A DNA stretch of 64,000 nucleotides from Oxyruncus cristatus. Taxonomy: Eukaryota > Chordata > Aves > Passeriformes > Cotingidae. Position numbers and translations under genes: made by a program. The stretch covers positions 330,259 to 394,258 of the forward strand of contig VXAY01004102.1 of assembly GCA_013399855.1 (NCBI GenBank), read 5' to 3'. This document shows positions 38,649-49,534 of the stretch, in pieces. The notes below the pieces were generated by a model. That model was not told the DNA's origin. It saw nothing but the letters and a program-made list of their open reading frames with translations, and did not search any database. Numbering within the stretch: the stretch's first letter is position 1; each line of letters begins with the position of its first letter.

Positions 38649-41600
38649 TTGGGGACTCCCAAAAGAGGAGGTGAGGGTTGTGCTTATTAGTTGAAAACAG
38701 AACTTTCACTTTTTCTTTGGGTACTGGAGCTGTTTCTGCCTCTTGCCTGTGTGTACAAAGCCCCCGATAAATGCTCCTTGGCTGTCAGAGAGCTTCAGTC
38801 GGTCGCTCTGAAGCACTTCTGACATTAATAGGTGTTCAAGGACACCTGTTTGCTCATGTTCGTCCCTACCAACAGAGGAGGCTGGTGCCGTGCGAAGCTG
38901 AACTTGGTATCAAAAGGAAGAATGCTTTCTGGAATGAATGGGAAGCAAGAAGGGAAAATGGTTTGTTTGTGGGGAAATGTTACATTACTCTGGAGCTCCT
39001 GCCAAATAATTTCAGCCTGTTATGCCACGCGGGATATGTGCACTGTATAGGGCTTTGCCCTTATATATCTGGAAGAGCTGGACAGGATAAACCTCCCCAT
39101 TACAGTGAGGCACTGAACATGTTTTGTGCATATACCTGTGTCATTTAGGAGGCCTTCTAGCAAGAAAAGGAAGACCTGCTGCAAATTTACAAAATTATGG
39201 TGGCAGGAAAAAGGGAGATGTAAGGGAAATTCCAGAAAGGCCCTCGTGGTTTGCTCAGGCATACCTAGACTTGCCCTCTATTGGGATTTACCTGTAGCAT
39301 GTACATCATTAAGAGGTTTTATTATTATTTTTTAAATTAATTTTATTTTCCTTTGCAGGTCACCTTTTAAGCTGCTATTTCCTGTATAATTAAGCAGAAT
39401 GAAGGCATTAGGTTCTAGTAAAATTGGGCCTAATCCAGAATCTTCTCTTACTCAGTCCTTTCTGAGTAAGAAACTCAAGTCTGGGCCCAGCATTTTATGG
39501 TTTTTGCTGTTACTTCTAAATTATTTGTGGTCTGTGGATTATTTTTTGTTTTAACTTCATGAAAACTCCTTTGCTTTTGTCTAATTTTATCTCTTTATGT
39601 GTCACTGTCCAGCGTAGCGTTAGTTGAAATTATGTAAGTATTCTGCAAACTGAAGTGCATAATTGCTACTGATAATTGCAAGAATGATTTTTACAGTTTA
39701 TAATTAACAGTATATAATGTTCTGTGCATGGGTTGGATCTATCCCTTTTAACTTTTCCTTTCCGATTCTTTCCAATTCCTGGTCTTGCCACATCCCAGCC
39801 TTTATGAACATCCTGGTTTCGCTGGAGTCTAGTCCATTCTTCCTTTTGTTTTTCAGACCAGTAAAAATGGGAAGTACTGGATTCTGGTTTCCTCCAAGAA
39901 GAGTCAGCGGAACTGGTTAAGAGCAAAATCTGAGGACTTTAGTGGGCAAACATCAGGTGTGCATTGAACAGAGGCTGCTTTAATCCTGCTTTAAGTATAT
40001 GCTTCTTTAAAAATAGTATTATATATGAGCTTTTGTTTAATGTGTTTGTTATTTGATACTGCGTATAATCATTCATCCTGCAGTTGTGAAAGCACCAGTA
40101 AGAATGGGGATTTTAAGTGATAATATGTTGAGGCACAAAGAGGCAATATTACTCATAAAATTCTTTCAGCTGGTCTTTGAAAAATTTAATATTTGAGGAT
40201 CAGTGTTTTTTAAAGTTTTATCTCCATTGCTCAGTCTGTATATCCACACACAAAAAAAAATGGTTATTTGCTATTCAGAGATCAATACTGAAGTTTTTAA
40301 TTGCTTCAACTGTTGAGAAATGGTACTGAGATAATAGTGCGTACGTGGTTTTTAATAAAACGCTGTCGTTGTCAAAGATTGGATCCACACTATATTTGTT
40401 CTAATGATGCATTTTTAAGGACACTTAAACACAGTTCAAAGTCAGCTTAATTAGAGGAACAAAACCCAAATTCTTCATCCCTGTGAATGTTCTGACTTAC
40501 TTCTGGTACAGCAGCTAGGTTACCTGAAGTTTTGGAGAAGAAAACAATAATGTTATATTGGCCTGAATATAGGATGGCTTCCAGCCTGAGGTGTGATCTT
40601 TGCATTGAGAAAAGAAGTGAGTTGTCGTCAGTTGTTAATTTTAACAGTTAAGCTTAACATGCTGTTCTACAACAAACACTGCTTTTGACCTCACAACAGA
40701 CCCTGCAGATCACCCTTCTGCATGGCCTAATATCCTGCATATCCCCAGCTTGATGCACGTTCAGTTCCTCCTCACCAGCCCTCAGTGTTACCAGCTCACC
40801 CCTATCCACATATGTCCTTAGATATTCCCAACCCCTATGCAGGACTCCCTGTGCCTCCCCAGCCCCACAGCCCCGTCCTGGTTCTGACCACTGTCCCTCC
40901 CTGCGGCAGCTCATCCTCCCTGCCTGTATCTTGCCTGCTGTGTGTGCTTCCCTTGTCACTGGCTGGGCAGAGAGTCTACTTGCTGCTGAGTTCTGGACCC
41001 AGCATGGTCAAAGCAGCCTGTGGAGGCAGTTGCCTTGCCCTTTGATGCAAATGCTGACTGCCCTGTCTCAGGCTTGGTGTGGATTTGGCAGGGAGGCAAA
41101 AGGGACTGGAGTGCCTTCTTAACCCTGTTGAGGCTGTAAGTGCCGTAGCAGTGAGGGCATGGCTGCTGTGCTGGCTGTGTGTGGTGGGTGTCATATAGGT
41201 GCCTGTGTGGTATAAAAGAAAGCCTGTGTGAGTGTAGATTGAGTTGAATTTTTTTCTCCCCCCTGAGTTTCATTTGTCAGGAGAGATTAGGCTAAAACAA
41301 AATTTCATTCTACATTCAGGCCAATATGTGTTGAAGACCAGTGAGTTTGTTAACAGAAAAGCAAAATTAATTTTATTACCAGATTCTAATTGAAACTTAT
41401 ATTGAAAAAAAGAGTATCTTTCAATCCACAAATATATCACAACTTTGATGTGAATCAGATTCTCCTTTTGATTACATTGGTGGCTTTATTGAAGTCTTTT
41501 GGAACTGGTCTTCATTTACTTTTATTGAAGAAAATTATTCCTCCCAAGTCTCCAAACAACTGTTTCACTTTTTCACTTATGAACTAGATAGTTGATTATG

Positions 41601-42229
41601 AGACAGAAAATTAAGCTGATACTTTGAAGTCCTGTGCATGTTCCCACTCTTGGAACTGACGTCTCCAGACTTCATCCCATGAGTGGGAATGAGTCCGAGA
41701 GAAGTCTGAAATCATAGGAGTCCCTAAAGAAACACCTTTTCTGTCAGTGGGTATCTTTAAAGAGGTTAGTGTTTCCTTATAAAATTTGAGAGATTAAAGG
41801 TGATCTTACAAAACTACTTGCTTAAAGAAGGTAGCATAGTTTAACCTGTCATTCAAGGACATAAGGGTTGAAAGGAAGCAGATTTTCATCTTGGTGTGCC
41901 AGTCCTTTTCTCCTCTTGTAAAGACAAGGGAGAAGTTACAGGGAGGAGGGAGGAAAAGGCATAGATAAAGACATAGTCTGTGTACACATTTCCAGTGGAG
42001 ATCTCAGTCTGAAGATTCCATAAAATGCAGACATTAAAGAGGAACATCCCCTTTTCCCTCTCCCGGCTCCTTCAGCCTTCCTGTCCTGCCATGCATTGAG
42101 GAAAACACAGGCTCTCCTTCCTTCTCGCTTTCTTCCAGGACCATGCTGGGGCTCTTGCAGCAACCATGTAGTTCTGCCCCCCATGCACCTGGGCGCTGCT
42201 CTCCATTCCCCTCTTGACCAGTTGACTCC
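38649..42229 (+). other. PLAG1 intron, no confident gene
   Basis: Mixed composition. 40690-41200 is C-rich and pyrimidine-biased. A strong acceptor-like site (TTTTATTTTCCTTTGCAG, ending 39359) has no matching donor nearby. No gene or mobile element recognised. Confidence 0.5.
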
Positions 42230-42720
42230 CTTCATCTCTGCTGAGCCTCAGCAGTGGAGAGAGGACAGCTAAGCCAGGCCCAGGCTCCCTCCCTCCCTCG
42301 CTGCCAGCAGGGAAGAGCCCGGTTTGTTTTTTAGGGAGGTGGCGCTGGGCTGGAGCAGCTGCAGCCTGATGGTGCCTGCCCAGCTCCCAGCTGCCCAGCT
42401 CCACCTGTCCCAGCAGCTGTGGCTTCCCCAGCCCTGCTGCTGGGGGCTGTGGCGGTGCCTGGCTGCCGAGCCCCGGCCCGGTCGTGGCCTGGCCCTGGTG
42501 CCGCCCAGCCCCGGCCGCTTCTCACGCAGCTGCCCCAGCAGAGACCAGGGTGGACAGCAGCTGCCAGCCCTGACACTGGGGCCAGGGGGTGGGTGGTGGC
42601 ACTTTTGACGGAGAAAAGGCCAAATTTTGAGGCTTTCCAACCCCAGCTTGCGCTGAGTGCTGTCCTCCTGCTGTCCTCCTTGCCTCCGCTGCTGCAGACC
42701 TCACAATCCACCCTTAACAC
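42230..42720 (+). other. GC-rich island within the PLAG1 intron
   Basis: This stretch is much richer in G and C than its surroundings, with clustered CpGs at about 42450-42530 (CCCCGGCCCGGTCG, GCCCCGGCCGCTTC). Long frames on both strands are explained by composition. It could be a minor CpG island or alternative promoter about 1.2 kb upstream of the coding exon, or a decayed GC-rich repeat. Confidence 0.4.
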
Positions 42721-43741
42721 AACTGGTAGCACTGGGTTTTGGTATCTGTAGTAGCAGTTGTGCTCCAACGATGAGGAAAAGCTGTCAGCCACCCCTGACA
42801 AAGGAGGGCTGTTGAGTGCCCTGTGATGGCAGGTGCCCAGTTGCCACTATATGATACCAGATGACGAATTTAAAGCTGTTTACCCAGAAGTCAGACACAA
42901 AGGTCACGTCACGCACCTCCTGACACTGAAAACCTCTGATTTAGTTCACAGTTTACCATGCCACAGGGGCAGGACTAGGAGCCTCCATCCTGAGCTGGCC
43001 TGAGTCAGAAAACTTACAGCCCTCGTGTCTCACAGGCTAGCATGAGGAGGATGGGGGTCTCCAGCGCTGGGCTGATAGTCTATCTCTAATCCATGGGATT
43101 TCTGTTGTCAATACATCAAGTCTGTTTGCAGAGGGCAAGTTTACAGGAGAATTTCACCTGGCATTAGCCATCGCTGGCAATGCGTGCATTTTGCTAGAGC
43201 GGATGCATAGATGTCAGTGATCACACTGGGGAGAGGTGTGCCTGAGGGAGAACACAAGCTTTGTCCCCCGTACTGTCAGCATGGGTACTGCCCTGTTCTG
43301 TGCAGGTTTTCAAACATCTTGAGCCTTACAGACTTTCACTTTGATAGCTGCGTGCATGTGTGCGTGCCTGCGTGCGGATGTCTGTACAAACACCACAGGC
43401 GCGGCTGCAATTCCTTTGAAATCCGAAGCTGCCAAAAGGTGCCTGGGTAGGTAGGCTCTTTGCCTGATGCCTCCCTTAATCTGACAGAAACTTTGCTGTT
43501 CTCCAACAGTGTTTGAGGGAGAGGTTGTGAGGTGTGATTTCAGGGCATATGTGGATCTGTTCATCCTGAGCAATGCGTTTTAAGAGTTGCAGCAAATAGT
43601 ATAAAGAAACCTGCAGGTATTACATTAGACCAGCTGAACCTAATTTTATTTTTAAGTTTTATTCAGAAGCATCACATAGCAAGTAAACTTCAAAATCTAA
43701 GTTTAGTTACAAACTAGTTGTTTCTTATTTTTTTTTTCCAG
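42721..43741 (+). other. PLAG1: Last 5' UTR intron segment, with acceptor of the first coding exon
   Basis: No gene is seen. The segment ends in a long T-run and TTTTTTTTCCAG (AG at 43740-43741), the strong acceptor that opens the first coding exon of PLAG1. Confidence 0.7.
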
Positions 43742-43858
43742 TCCCCTTTTGCTTTCTTTTACGACCACATGAAACTTGAGAAGCCATCTAAAGCTAAATC
43801 ATTTAGTGGAGTTGGGCAATTCCCAAGTGTCCAACAAGAAGGCCTGGTTTAGGCTGCG
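43742..43858 (+). other. PLAG1: PLAG1 5' UTR part of the first coding exon
   Basis: 117 bases between the acceptor and the PLAG1 ATG. They carry an in-frame upstream ORF (43769-43852) whose stop lies 6 bases before the main ATG. Mammalian PLAG1 has the same layout of a non-coding leader joined to the exon with the start codon. Confidence 0.8.
43769..43852 (+). other. In-frame 27-codon upstream ORF ahead of PLAG1
   Basis: ATG at 43769-43771 (context CACATGA) runs 27 codons, starting MKLEKPSK, to TAG at 43850-43852. It is in the same frame as PLAG1 and only GCTGCG separates its stop from the PLAG1 ATG. Such spacing leaves little room for re-initiation, so PLAG1 translation probably depends on leaky scanning past the upstream ATG. 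Readthrough of the TAG would add 30 residues to the PLAG1 N-terminus. Confidence 0.55.
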
Positions 43859-44100
43859 ATGGCCACTGTCATTCCTGGTGATTTGTCAGAAGTAAGAGAT
43901 ACCCAGAAAGTCCCTTCAGGGAAACGTAAGCGTGGTGAAACCAAACCAAGAAAAAACTTTCCTTGCCAACTGTGTGACAAGGCCTTTAACAGTGTTGAGA
44001 AATTAAAGGTTCACTCATACTCTCACACAGGAGAGAGGCCCTACAAGTGCACACAACAAGACTGCACCAAGGCCTTTGTTTCTAAGTACAAATTACTAAG
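43859..44100 (+). CDS. PLAG1: PLAG1 zinc-finger transcription factor, coding exon 1 (residues 1-80 and 2 bases of codon 81)
   Basis: PLAG1 is a nuclear C2H2 zinc-finger activator of growth genes such as IGF2 and a proto-oncogene in salivary adenoma and lipoblastoma. This exon begins [17 protein letters not shown], as in the vertebrate orthologues. It holds the basic nuclear localisation motif KRKR (22-25), zinc finger 1 (C36, C39, H52, H56) and the first part of finger 2 (C64, C69). It ends after two bases of codon 81 at the donor GTATTA (44101); joining to 44692 restores AGG (Arg81) and His82. The start ATG at 43859 is the one matching the known N-terminus. The in-frame upstream ATG at 43769 is closed by a stop. 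No frameshift or missing zinc ligand. Confidence 0.97.
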
Positions 44101-44691
44101 GTATTAAACTCTATTTATCTTTCAGATTATATTATCTATTTTATGTTGGCCGTGTTAAGCCGTGTAAAAGTATATATTTCTGTACGCCTTCAGCTGATTG
44201 CAGAGAGGATGTGTTAATTAAAGTAGTCATTGGATTGTTTCTAGAATTCTAAATTACCTAAGTTTGCAAGCTAATGTCTTTGATTTTGTTTCTTAATTTG
44301 TTTTCTGCTTTTGTTTTCTGTTTGTTTTTGTTTTGTTTTGTTTTGTTTTTAATGAGCGTAGAATTGTCCTTTGTATAAGGAATTGTCACAAGAAAAAGAG
44401 TATGGACTGAAAGTTCTTTGACTATGGACTTTTACACAAGTACTTTCATACTTGCCCATATACCCCTGTTACAGTAGCTAAAACCCACCAAAACTAAAGT
44501 GTCGATTTAAGAGAAATGGCTCGTGTTTTGCTATATTTAAATTTGTCAAAATGTCTTTGTAGTGTCATGCTTTCAGTTAAAAGGTTCTGTTGCAAAGCAA
44601 TTCTTAGTGTAGTATTTAGCTGCCATTAAAAAATGAGCACATGTGTTTTTTGATCAAAATAATTACTTACAGAATATATCTGTGTTTAAAG
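44101..44691 (+). other. PLAG1: PLAG1 intron between the two coding exons
   Basis: 591 bases, phase 2, with donor GTATTA and acceptor TGTGTTTAAAG (AG at 44690-44691, a poor pyrimidine tract). It interrupts finger 2 just before its first zinc-binding histidine. It contains a (TTTTG)n run near 44320-44350. Confidence 0.95.
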
Positions 44692-45955
44692 GCATATGGC
44701 TACTCATTCTCCTGAGAAAACCCACAAGTGTAATTATTGTGAGAAAATGTTTCACCGAAAAGATCACCTAAAGAATCACCTACATACACACAATCCCAAC
44801 AAAGAGGCCTTTAAGTGTGAAGAATGTGGAAAGAACTACAATACCAAGCTTGGGTTCAAACGTCACCTGGCTTTGCATGCTGCAACAAGTGGTGACCTCA
44901 CCTGTAAGGTATGTTTGCAGACTTTTGAAAGCACAGGAGTGCTGCTGGAGCACCTAAAAACTCATGCAGGCAAGTCATCGGGTGGAGTGAAGGAGAAGAA
45001 ACACCAGTGTGAACACTGTGATCGTCGGTTCTACACCCGAAAGGATGTCCGCAGACACATGGTAGTGCACACTGGAAGAAAGGACTTCCTCTGTCAGTAC
45101 TGTGCACAGAGATTTGGGCGGAAGGATCACCTCACGCGCCACATGAAGAAAAGTCACAACCAAGAACTTTTGAAGGTCAAAACAGAGCCAATGGACCTTC
45201 TAGATCCCTTTACCTGCAATGTTTCTGTGCCTGTTAAGGATGAGCTGCTTCCAGTGATGTCTTTACCTTCCAGTGAACTGACATCAAAGCCATTTACAAA
45301 CACTTTGCAGTTAAATCTCTACAACACTCAGATTCAGTCCATGCAGAGTTCTGCATCTGCACACCAAATGGTTGCCACATCGTTACCATTGGGAATGCCT
45401 TGTCCAATAGATATGGAGTCTGTCCACCCTTCTCACCAGCTATCGTTGAAATATCCACTCGGTACTACCTCATACGCAATTTCTATGCCTGAAAAAGAAC
45501 AGCCATTGAAAGGGGAAATTGAAAGTTACTTAATGGAGTTGCAAAGTGGTATGCCTTCTTCATCCCAGGATTCTCAAGCATCTTCATCAAAACTAGGGCT
45601 GGATCCACAAGTAGGGCCACTAGATGATGGGTCTGGGGAAGTTTCCCTTTCCAAGGGCTCAGTTCCTATTAGTGAACCTCTAAACGCCCCATCATTGGAC
45701 TTTTCTCAGCTGTTCAACTTCATACCTGTAAATGGCCCTCCCTATAATCCTTCTGCTTCAGTGGGAAACCTCGGAATGAGTTATACACAAGAAGAGGCAC
45801 ATTCTTCTATGACTCAACTTCCACCACAAACCCAGGACCCACAAGATCCTAGCAATAGTATAGGTCTTGGGTCTCTGCACTCATTGTCAGCAGCTTTCAC
45901 AAGCAGTCTAAGCACAACCACCACCCTACCACGATTTCATCAAGCTTTCCAATAG
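44692..45955 (+). CDS. PLAG1: PLAG1 zinc-finger transcription factor, coding exon 2 (residues 81-501, stop TAG)
   Basis: This exon completes finger 2 (H82, H86) and encodes fingers 3 to 7 (cysteine pairs at about 94/97, 123/126, 152/155, 187/190 and 215/218). In mammals fingers 3 and 6-7 make the DNA contacts to a GRGGC(N)6-8GGG-type site. It continues with a Ser/Pro/Gln-rich transactivation region (about 243-501). Lysines 244 (VKTEP) and 263 (VKDE) sit in SUMO consensus sites that match those known in human PLAG1. The spliced product is 501 residues, against 500 in human. Met83 at 44696 is the first codon of the known short isoform that lacks fingers 1 and 2. The stop is at 45953-45955. Intact throughout. 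Confidence 0.98.
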
Positions 45956-46511
45956 GATGTACAAAGCTGGCTTGTTACTGTCTATTTGTAGAAATGCCTT
46001 AGGTGACCATTTTTAACTTAGTGCCTACTATAAGACATTATAAATTCTCTGCTTTTGTACAGTACCAATCTCATGAAGCCAGTAAGAAATTTAAATTAAC
46101 TTTTTTAAAATGTTTTGAAAGTGTTTATTCTCAGCTGTGTTTATTTTGGTTTTTGTTTTGTTTTTTTTTTTTTTTTTAAACAGTCTCATTGTATTGTTTT
46201 CATATTCACTGCCAATTTACACATTTAAAATGTTCAGTAGAAAGTCATCCCAAGCAAACTCTCAACACTCATCCCTTTTTTTTAAAGTTTTTTAACCATA
46301 CCAGCTACTCTGTTTTGTTGATGTCAGTGGCAGAACCGCCACTTTTAACTTTTAATATATTTTACTATTTGCAAATAATCCAGTTAAAATATGTATGACA
46401 AATATTCCTGAAGATTTGGGGAAAAAAATCTCCAGTCCATTTCCAAACAAATCCTCTTCCCAAATGGTGACACATCTGATCTGTTCTATAATGACAAATC
46501 TAAATTTTTTA

Positions 46512-46517
46512 AATAAA
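46512..46517 (+). terminator. Candidate proximal poly(A) signal of PLAG1
   Basis: AATAAA in AT-rich 3' UTR about 560 bases after the stop. Use would give a short 3' UTR lacking all candidate miR-181 and miR-15/16 sites. No downstream GT-rich element is prominent. Confidence 0.35.
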
Positions 46518-46550
46518 TATAGAATTCAGATTTTTCTGAAAACTTGTGTG

Positions 46551-46586
46551 TGTATATATAGAAGTCCATATATACACATGTACATA
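46551..46586 (+). promoter_or_regulatory. Pair of Pumilio-type elements in the PLAG1 3' UTR
   Basis: TGTATATA (46551-46558) and TGTACATA (46579-46586) both fit the PUM consensus UGUANAUA and are 20 bases apart in a TG/TA-rich patch. The motif match is direct; function is inferred, and the low-complexity setting makes chance occurrence plausible. Confidence 0.4.
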
Positions 46587-47089
46587 TATACAGCATTTTG
46601 ACTTGTATTGAAGTCATTATAAGAGTTGTTAAGAATTTTGCCATTTTCTGGCTTGAATTTTTGTGGCCTGTTATGGATAACAGAAAAAAAAATTATGTTA
46701 ATTCTCTAAAATTATGGCTGAACAGAATTTCAACAGAGAATCTCTGCTTGCCTAGTTGACAAATGTTTCAAGTTGAATTTGGAACTGTGTTGTTGTGCTT
46801 TCGTGACTCTGGTATAGGGAAACAGGCAAAATTAATGGCTGATCTTGAAATATAAAAGTGTTGTAATGTAGTAATGCAGAATATTTTGTCGCAGTTTTTG
46901 TTTTAATTCTTAACTTGCTGTTTTTTCTCTTTAGTAGCATAGAAAGAGTACTGCATAGGAATCTTCCAGTAGTGTATTCACATTTGTAGGCATCAGTCTT
47001 CTCCCAGCTGCCACCACCAAAGGGTGGATCAAGTCCAGCCAGAAAGTGTGTATCTATTTTCAGTTCCAAACTAGTGTGCGGTCAGAGAG

Positions 47090-47097
47090 TGAATGTA
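47090..47097 (+). promoter_or_regulatory. miR-181 8-mer site
   Basis: TGAATGTA is a full seed match plus A1 for miR-181. Further seed matches lie at 48971-48978 and 49983-49990 (TGAATGTT). Human PLAG1 is a reported miR-181 target. Confidence 0.5.
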
Positions 47098-49046
47098 AAT
47101 TTGCAACTACCAGGTTTTTTTGTTTTGTTTTGTTTTGTTTTCCTTTTTTTATTGGAATGATCTTTTCAGTTGTGTTACATGGTGTGTTATGTCCTCCTAA
47201 GCAACAAGTTAGATGTTAATCACACTTTCTACACCTGGGTACTTGGTTAGGGGCTTTTTGCCCGTTGCCAAGATTTAAAGACAGGACTCTTAGGAGTGAA
47301 GTAAAAGCATATTGCTTACACCACTTTTACCTAATGCAATATATTCTATTCCCCAACCCCTAATAACCAAAAGAGGAAAAAAAAAAACCTAAAAAAACAA
47401 CCAACCCTGTGATGCATAAGAGCAAACTAGATTTGCTGTAATTCAACAATAACATTATTTTCCTTGTCATTTTTGTACAAGGAATTAAAAAATAGAAATC
47501 AAGTATATTAGTATCTCTCAAACAGTAATGAGGATTCGTACAAGGTTTTAAGTGGTTAAACTGAATATACTTCACAGAAACAAAAGTTGCTCCCATTTAA
47601 GGAGCTCATGCTCCGGATGTTTTATCAGTAGCTCCTACTGTTTTTTTTTTAATTCTAGGAGCAATATGCAGGTGTAGTTTTACTATTTTATACATATGTG
47701 TATTTAAATTTTATTACTGAAAGATAACATTTTTATAAATGTGTTTGTGTTCCAAAGGCATTAAAATAAGGATATATTAATAAGGAAAATACCTTTTGAA
47801 ATTCTGCAAACTACTCCTAGATTTTGGGGTTAGGAGCATGTTATCTCAAAGTGGGCTTTTAGCTCTGCTTCACAACTGCTTCCTCTGGTTTCTGTGAAAC
47901 AGAATGCTCACTTACTTACATCTTTAGTTGAATGATTTGTTCAATATTGCTTTTCTTCCCCTTCACCTTTCTAAAGGAAAGAAAAACACAGATGAACAGA
48001 GCACAAAGTGAATGCAACCGAATGTAACTCTACTTTAAATGTGCAACCATAATGCATCTAGAAAAAACTCGGGTTTATTCTCAATCCTTTTAATCAATCT
48101 GAGATGAAGATAAATGGACTTAATTCCTCCAGTGGGTTGTGTCCTGTGTGGAGCCGAGCATCTGTGACTCTCCCTGCAGCAGAGGAAAGCTGTGAATGCT
48201 TGTCATCCTGCAGCTGGCCCAGCAGTGTGACCAGGCAGCACTGCCCATCCTGGGTAGCCTCTGGCTCACAAATTTCCAGTCCATAGCCACTGTTTATCAG
48301 TCTCAGTTGCCGAAAGACTTCATTAGAAAACAAAAACCAACAGACACCTTGCCAACACCCATTTCTTAGTGTGTAGCCAGAACCCTTACTACTACTTCGT
48401 TTGTGCCTTAGCTTCCTGAAAAGGGATTGACATTTCACCTTGGAGTTAGATGTACATTTCACTTGAGAAATAGGGACCTCAGACAAGATATTGAACCTCA
48501 TTCAGTCAGGGTTTCAGTGGGTGGCTGCACCCAGCGTGTTTGCGGCTGAACTAGGATGTAGGGTAATGTGGAAGCAGACTGACCCTGTAAGCAATACCCC
48601 CACCACCGGAGTGCTTTTGAGCATCACTTAGGCAGAGTCAATATTGGCCACTACTAAACCATCAGTTTTTAAACCCCGTTTTTTTTATTTCAGATGGATT
48701 CTTGGCGGGAGGGGGGAGGGCTGGCTGATCATGCACCACTCTTTGTGCAACTTCTAAACTTCTAGTAAGGTTGTTTTGGTTGTGTTTTTTTGTTTTTTTT
48801 TTTTGTTTTTTTTTTTAATATATCTAAGTTTGTGTACTTGTTGCTTGTGCTTTATTTAGTAGTAAATTGTGGAATAGAGTGATTTATTGTTAATTTGGCA
48901 GTAGCGGTTTTTAAAAACCATATACTGACTGAAACATGAGCCAGAGCTGATTGCTTTATTAAGCTAATAATGAATGTTAAGAGTACATATTTTCAGGATC
49001 ATTTGCCTAGTGAGCTAAACTTGTATTATAGGCCAATATTTTTTAA

Positions 49047-49052
49047 AATAAA
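49047..49052 (+). terminator. Candidate internal poly(A) signal of PLAG1
   Basis: AATAAA within TTTTTTAAAATAAAGC, about 3.1 kb after the stop codon. It lies upstream of the miR-15/16 site cluster. Confidence 0.35.
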
Positions 49053-49534
49053 GCTTGGTCAACCTCTATGTTACACATATTACAAGATATAGCACTTTCA
49101 GAAAGAAAACCTAAACCTTTTAAGAAAATTTCTTACAGGTTATGCTTTTTATTATAAAACCTTTTATTATAATTTGTTTCAAGTGCCATTAGATTACATA
49201 TATGTAGGCCTTTGGTATAATGCTTTGTGTACAAAATGGTAGACATTGTAATTTTAAACAGGTACATTTTTACAGTGTTTTCTTATCAATTTGCTATATT
49301 GCACAGAACCAGTGTGTCTTTCTTAAGGGTTTTACAATGGTTTTTACTAGGTTTACATGTTTCAAACTACACTGTCTTCTACTGCCATTTTGAATACCAG
49401 TCAAAAACAAATAGGAGTTTGTCCTCTCCGTTTGCAAACTGTGTCCTCTGGATTTCTGGATGATAAACTATGTCAAAAATGTTTAACATGCAGTATTTGA
49501 TACAGATTTTTTTTATCATATCCTATCATTGCTG

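Noticed and set aside
38460..38690. 76-codon frame spanning the 40-bp duplication
   Set aside because: The repeat is not a multiple of three, so the two copies are read in different frames; no coding signal.
39342..39360. Strong acceptor-like site TTTTATTTTCCTTTGCAG
   Set aside because: No usable donor follows within exon range, so no exon can be supported.
39435..39484. Imperfect hairpin with a 10-bp perfect stem (39446-39455 with 39462-39471)
   Set aside because: About 50 bases with bulges and a 6-base loop, shorter than typical pre-miRNA; many such hairpins occur by chance. Small-RNA reads would be needed.
42331..42801. 156-codon - strand frame and overlapping frames in the GC-rich block
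   Set aside because: Frames on both strands are long because stop codons are rare in GC-rich sequence; the peptides are low-complexity A/G/P/S.
48094..48501. 135-codon frame antisense to the PLAG1 3' UTR
   Set aside because: No domain, no promoter or poly(A) evidence on that strand. The segment is less AT-rich than its neighbours, which favours a chance frame.
48707..48720. GGGAGGGGGGAGGG run as a G-quadruplex in the PLAG1 3' UTR
   Set aside because: A four-tract, three-layer fold lacks a loop between the middle tracts; at most a two-layer structure, so not called.
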